A stretch of 62,032 nucleotides of DNA from Gnetum montanum. Taxonomy: Eukaryota > Streptophyta > Gnetopsida > Gnetales > Gnetaceae. A model generated the notes under the pieces. It did no database searches. It was not told the origin of the DNA and saw only the letters and a program-made list of their open reading frames with translations. Made by a program: the position numbers and the translations under genes. Below are positions 59,984-62,032 of the stretch, in pieces. Where the stretch lies: NCBI GenBank assembly GCA_015680685.1, contig MNCI01029357.1:1-62032 (forward strand), written 5' to 3'. Positions within the stretch are counted from its first letter, which is position 1, and the number at the start of each line of letters is the position of its first letter.

Positions 59984-59991
59984 CTTATATA
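59984..59991 (-). promoter_or_regulatory. Candidate pararetroviral TATA box
   Basis: The minus strand reads CACCTATATAAGAGCC, similar in form to the TATATAAG box of caulimovirid pregenomic promoters. It lies about 140 bases downstream of the last viral-type frame. Upstream, at 60058-60090, two direct copies of ACTTG(C/T)CATGTA occur 13-15 bases apart. Confidence 0.45.
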
Positions 59992-60132
59992 GGTGAGCTA
60001 GGAAATATTATGTGTTATGCATGGCTTATTAGGGATAAGGTTGAGACTTGAGTGCTATACATGACAAGTTATTTACATGGCAAGTCATTATTGAGGGATT
60101 TACACAACACACTCTTTATGTGACAACACCTT

Positions 60133-60660
60133 TTAGAGAGATTTTAGAATAGCTTGATGGATAGAACATAACTTCGAGTGTGTTGTCTGATAGTCAAGAC
60201 AAATGCAGATAGGGCATGATATTTCTTCAAGTAAGCTTGATGGAGAGCTTGCCATGTCTTGAGATTCTTTAGGAGGAGGTCTTTCAAACTTTACTTCATT
60301 TTGATAGATAGTGACATCTTCATATAGATTGATTTGTTGGAAGTACATGCAAAGGTTGCTTTCCCATCCTTCCCAATCAAGTAAAGTAGTAAAGTAGTTT
60401 CATGCATGTTTGTTGGCAAATAGTTGGCATCGGATAAAGAGAATGTTATGTAAAATAGCAGGTTCATGCAAATGTATGAGGACCTTCATTTATAGGTGTG
60501 ACCATTTTAGATTTTTGATGATGCAATTGATCCATCTAGCCATGTTGAGGAAGAATTCTACATTGGGATATAGACGAGTTGCACCATTCCTTGATTCTTG
60601 TGAGAAGTAGATAGAAGTATTTCTACACCATGTGATTTTTTGTTCCATCATGTTTAATGG
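60133..60660 (-). pseudogene. C-terminal extension of endogenous caulimovirid polyprotein, uncertain
   Basis: Downstream of the RNase H block, frames continue to a last open stretch of 71 codons (60348-60133, MYFQQINLYEDVTIYQ start) that ends shortly before the candidate promoter. I recognise no motif. Position after RNase H suggests the 3' end of the polyprotein or a small downstream ORF. Confidence 0.3.
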
Positions 60661-60699
60661 CTAGTGAAGCCATTCTTCATTATCTGACTATGTACGTGA

Positions 60700-61340
60700 A
60701 GATGTAAAACTTTCAGTAGTGGCTCTTAGCATAAAACATTTTAATTCATGGGTTAGTGCATTAGGTAAGCCATTAGCCTCTAAAAATATATGTTCTATGG
60801 AAAACACATATTGTGATAATAAAAATTTCCACTAGGTAATGTGTTGAAGTTTTGGAGAGGCTATGATTTTCTATTTTAGTAATGTAGATAGACTGGCTTG
60901 GCTAAATTAGTTCTTAGAATGAAGGGCTCCTCAATCAGATATGCATGAAACATTTATAATCTTTGGATAACTACAAGTATTTCCTTTTTAGTAGGAAAAT
61001 AATTTAACTCATTCTTTGCAAATACACTTGATGTGTATGCAAACATTGCCTTAGTTCCTCAAGCACATATAGCTTTAAGTAGAACTAATGTCCAAGCTTC
61101 ATAGCTTGCATTTGTATTGAGGATGTATGGGCTAGAAAACATGGGCTCCAATGGAGGTAGCATCTAGCAAATTTGTTTTAGCTTGATGACTTGTTTTGTT
61201 ACCTCATAGATCCATACAAAAGAAGAATAATTTTTACATTTTTGGATAAAGGAGGTTTTATCTTATAGATGATCTATGTGCTTAGACACATAATTGATAT
61301 AGCCTAAAAATATCATACATTATTCTTTTGACTCAAACTT
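60700..61340 (-). pseudogene. Endogenous caulimovirid RNase H region, decayed
   Basis: Minus-strand blocks: CMIFLGYINYVSKHIDHL near 61310-61260, then LPPLEPMFSSPYILNTNASY (about 61165-61105). The latter corresponds to the tether-to-RNase H region of plant pararetroviruses, with Asn for the first catalytic Asp. Then FAYTSSVFAKNELNYFPTKK (about 61045-60985) and an L-I-R-TN block near 60915. Frames are broken. In a live virus this domain removes template RNA. Confidence 0.7.
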
Positions 61341-61349
61341 ATCAAGGAA

Positions 61350-62032
61350 CTAACTAATTTTCTGTAATACATGAGGCTGCATATTGATTTTACCATATTT
61401 AATTAAGACACCTAAAAACTCAATTTGATTTTGACACACTTGGAATTTTTTTAGATCAGAAGATAATCCAATATCATGGGTCTTGCAAAGATCAATAAAT
61501 TGAAGTAGGTGATCTTGATGATCAACAACATTATCAGAGAAAACTAGGAATTCTTCTAGATAATTTGCAACAAATGATTTAACTTTAATAAAAATGGAGT
61601 CCATTTAGCATTGGAACTATGTGGGGGCATTCTTTAGTCCAAATGTCATCACCAACCATTCGTAAAGGCCATCGGGCATGCTAAATGTAGTCTTGTGAAT
61701 ATCATCTTTATTAATTTTAATTTAGCGATAGCCAAATTTACAGTCAAATTTGCTTAAAATCCTTTTAGCAACGACTCTTTGGATCAATTCTTCTTTATTT
61801 TAGAGAGGCCATTTGATATCAATTATGATATCATTCAAAGGAATGTAATTAATAACCATGCAAGCCTTACCACATTTGATTTCAGTGTGGTTGCAAACAA
61901 TAAAGCATGCATAAGCATAATTGGGGTTGGTATCATTCAAAGGAATGTAATTAATAACCATGCAAGCCTTACCACATTTGATTTCAGTGTGGTTGCAAAC
62001 AATAAAGCATGCATAAGCATAATTGGGGTTGG
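61350..62032 (-). pseudogene. Endogenous caulimovirid reverse transcriptase, decayed, runs off window
   Basis: Minus-strand blocks in order: NHTEIKCGKACMVINYIPLN (NH.E...GKAR.V.NYK.LN type, in the duplicated unit), KEELIQRVVAKRILSKFDCK near 61790-61735, and [19 protein letters not shown] near 61680-61625. Next are QC.MDSIFIKVKSFVANYLEE (catalytic YLDD read as YLEE), LVFSDN near 61540, and IEFLGVLIKYGKINMQPHVL near 61420-61360. The combination FDCK, EWLVM.FGLKNAP and GKI..QPHVL.KI is characteristic of Caulimoviridae rather than Ty3. Stops interrupt it. The rest of the virus (capsid, movement protein) would lie beyond 62032. Confidence 0.85.
61829..62032. repeat. Exact 102-bp tandem duplication at window end
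   Basis: 61829-61930 and 61931-62032 are identical (tatcattcaaagg...attggggttgg). The unit is 34 codons, so the RT frame is kept. The second copy ends exactly at the last base of the window. Confidence 0.97.

Noticed and set aside
1-62032. CRISPR arrays, operons, bacterial promoters, integrons
   Set aside because: Plant nuclear repeat DNA; no regularly spaced direct repeats with unique spacers and no prokaryotic genes.

Overview
The window looks like repeat-dominated nuclear DNA of a seed plant with a large genome. There are no bacterial features. Plant Athila/Tat-type, chromodomain and copia retrotransposons, two LINEs, a tRNA-derived SINE and an endogenous pararetrovirus account for most of it. 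The very low gene density and the age of the repeats would fit a gymnosperm, but that is inference. CpG is strongly depleted and most broken codons look like CAG/CAA/CGA turned into stops, as expected for long-methylated repeats. The sequence is a draft, with one N at 475 and a 279-base N run at 46682-46960.

Layout. 1-5264: decayed intergenic DNA with a CpG-intact LTR tip at 434-474, a SINE with an 18-bp target duplication at 2032-2209, and one CpG-rich low-copy stretch (about 2990-4600) that may carry a small gene. 5270-15950: Ty3 element 1, Athila/Tat-like, minus strand, TSD agtgc. 16690-29765: LINE-A on plus, split in its endonuclease by Ty3 element 2 (17845-26768, minus, TSD gtaag), a gag-plus-extra-ORF element without pol. 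32390-45240: LINE-B on minus, split in its reverse transcriptase by Ty3 element 3 (33328-43219, plus, Athila-like, TSD ataat/atagt). 48306-54518: a Ty1/copia element, plus, TSD tctaa, inserted in a ~30-bp tandem repeat. 56559-59440: a 5'-truncated chromodomain Ty3 element, minus. 59524-62032: 3' part of an endogenous caulimovirid, minus, with a candidate promoter and primer-binding site.

How the parts relate. Ty3 elements 1-3 share LTR termini (TGATGA...TCATCA), a polypurine tract (ATGGGGGTA-like) and a tRNA-Asp-type primer-binding site, so they are one broad family. In elements 2 and 3 an array of GATATC palindromes lies just upstream of the LTR TATA box. Elements 1 and 2 also carry a second array-plus-TATA module inside, upstream of the extra 3' ORF region. 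In each element the internal array is of the same type as that element's own LTR array. This internal, LTR-matched promoter is the observation I consider most worth testing. No gene in the window appears intact except possibly the small unrecognised ORF at 3381-3674.
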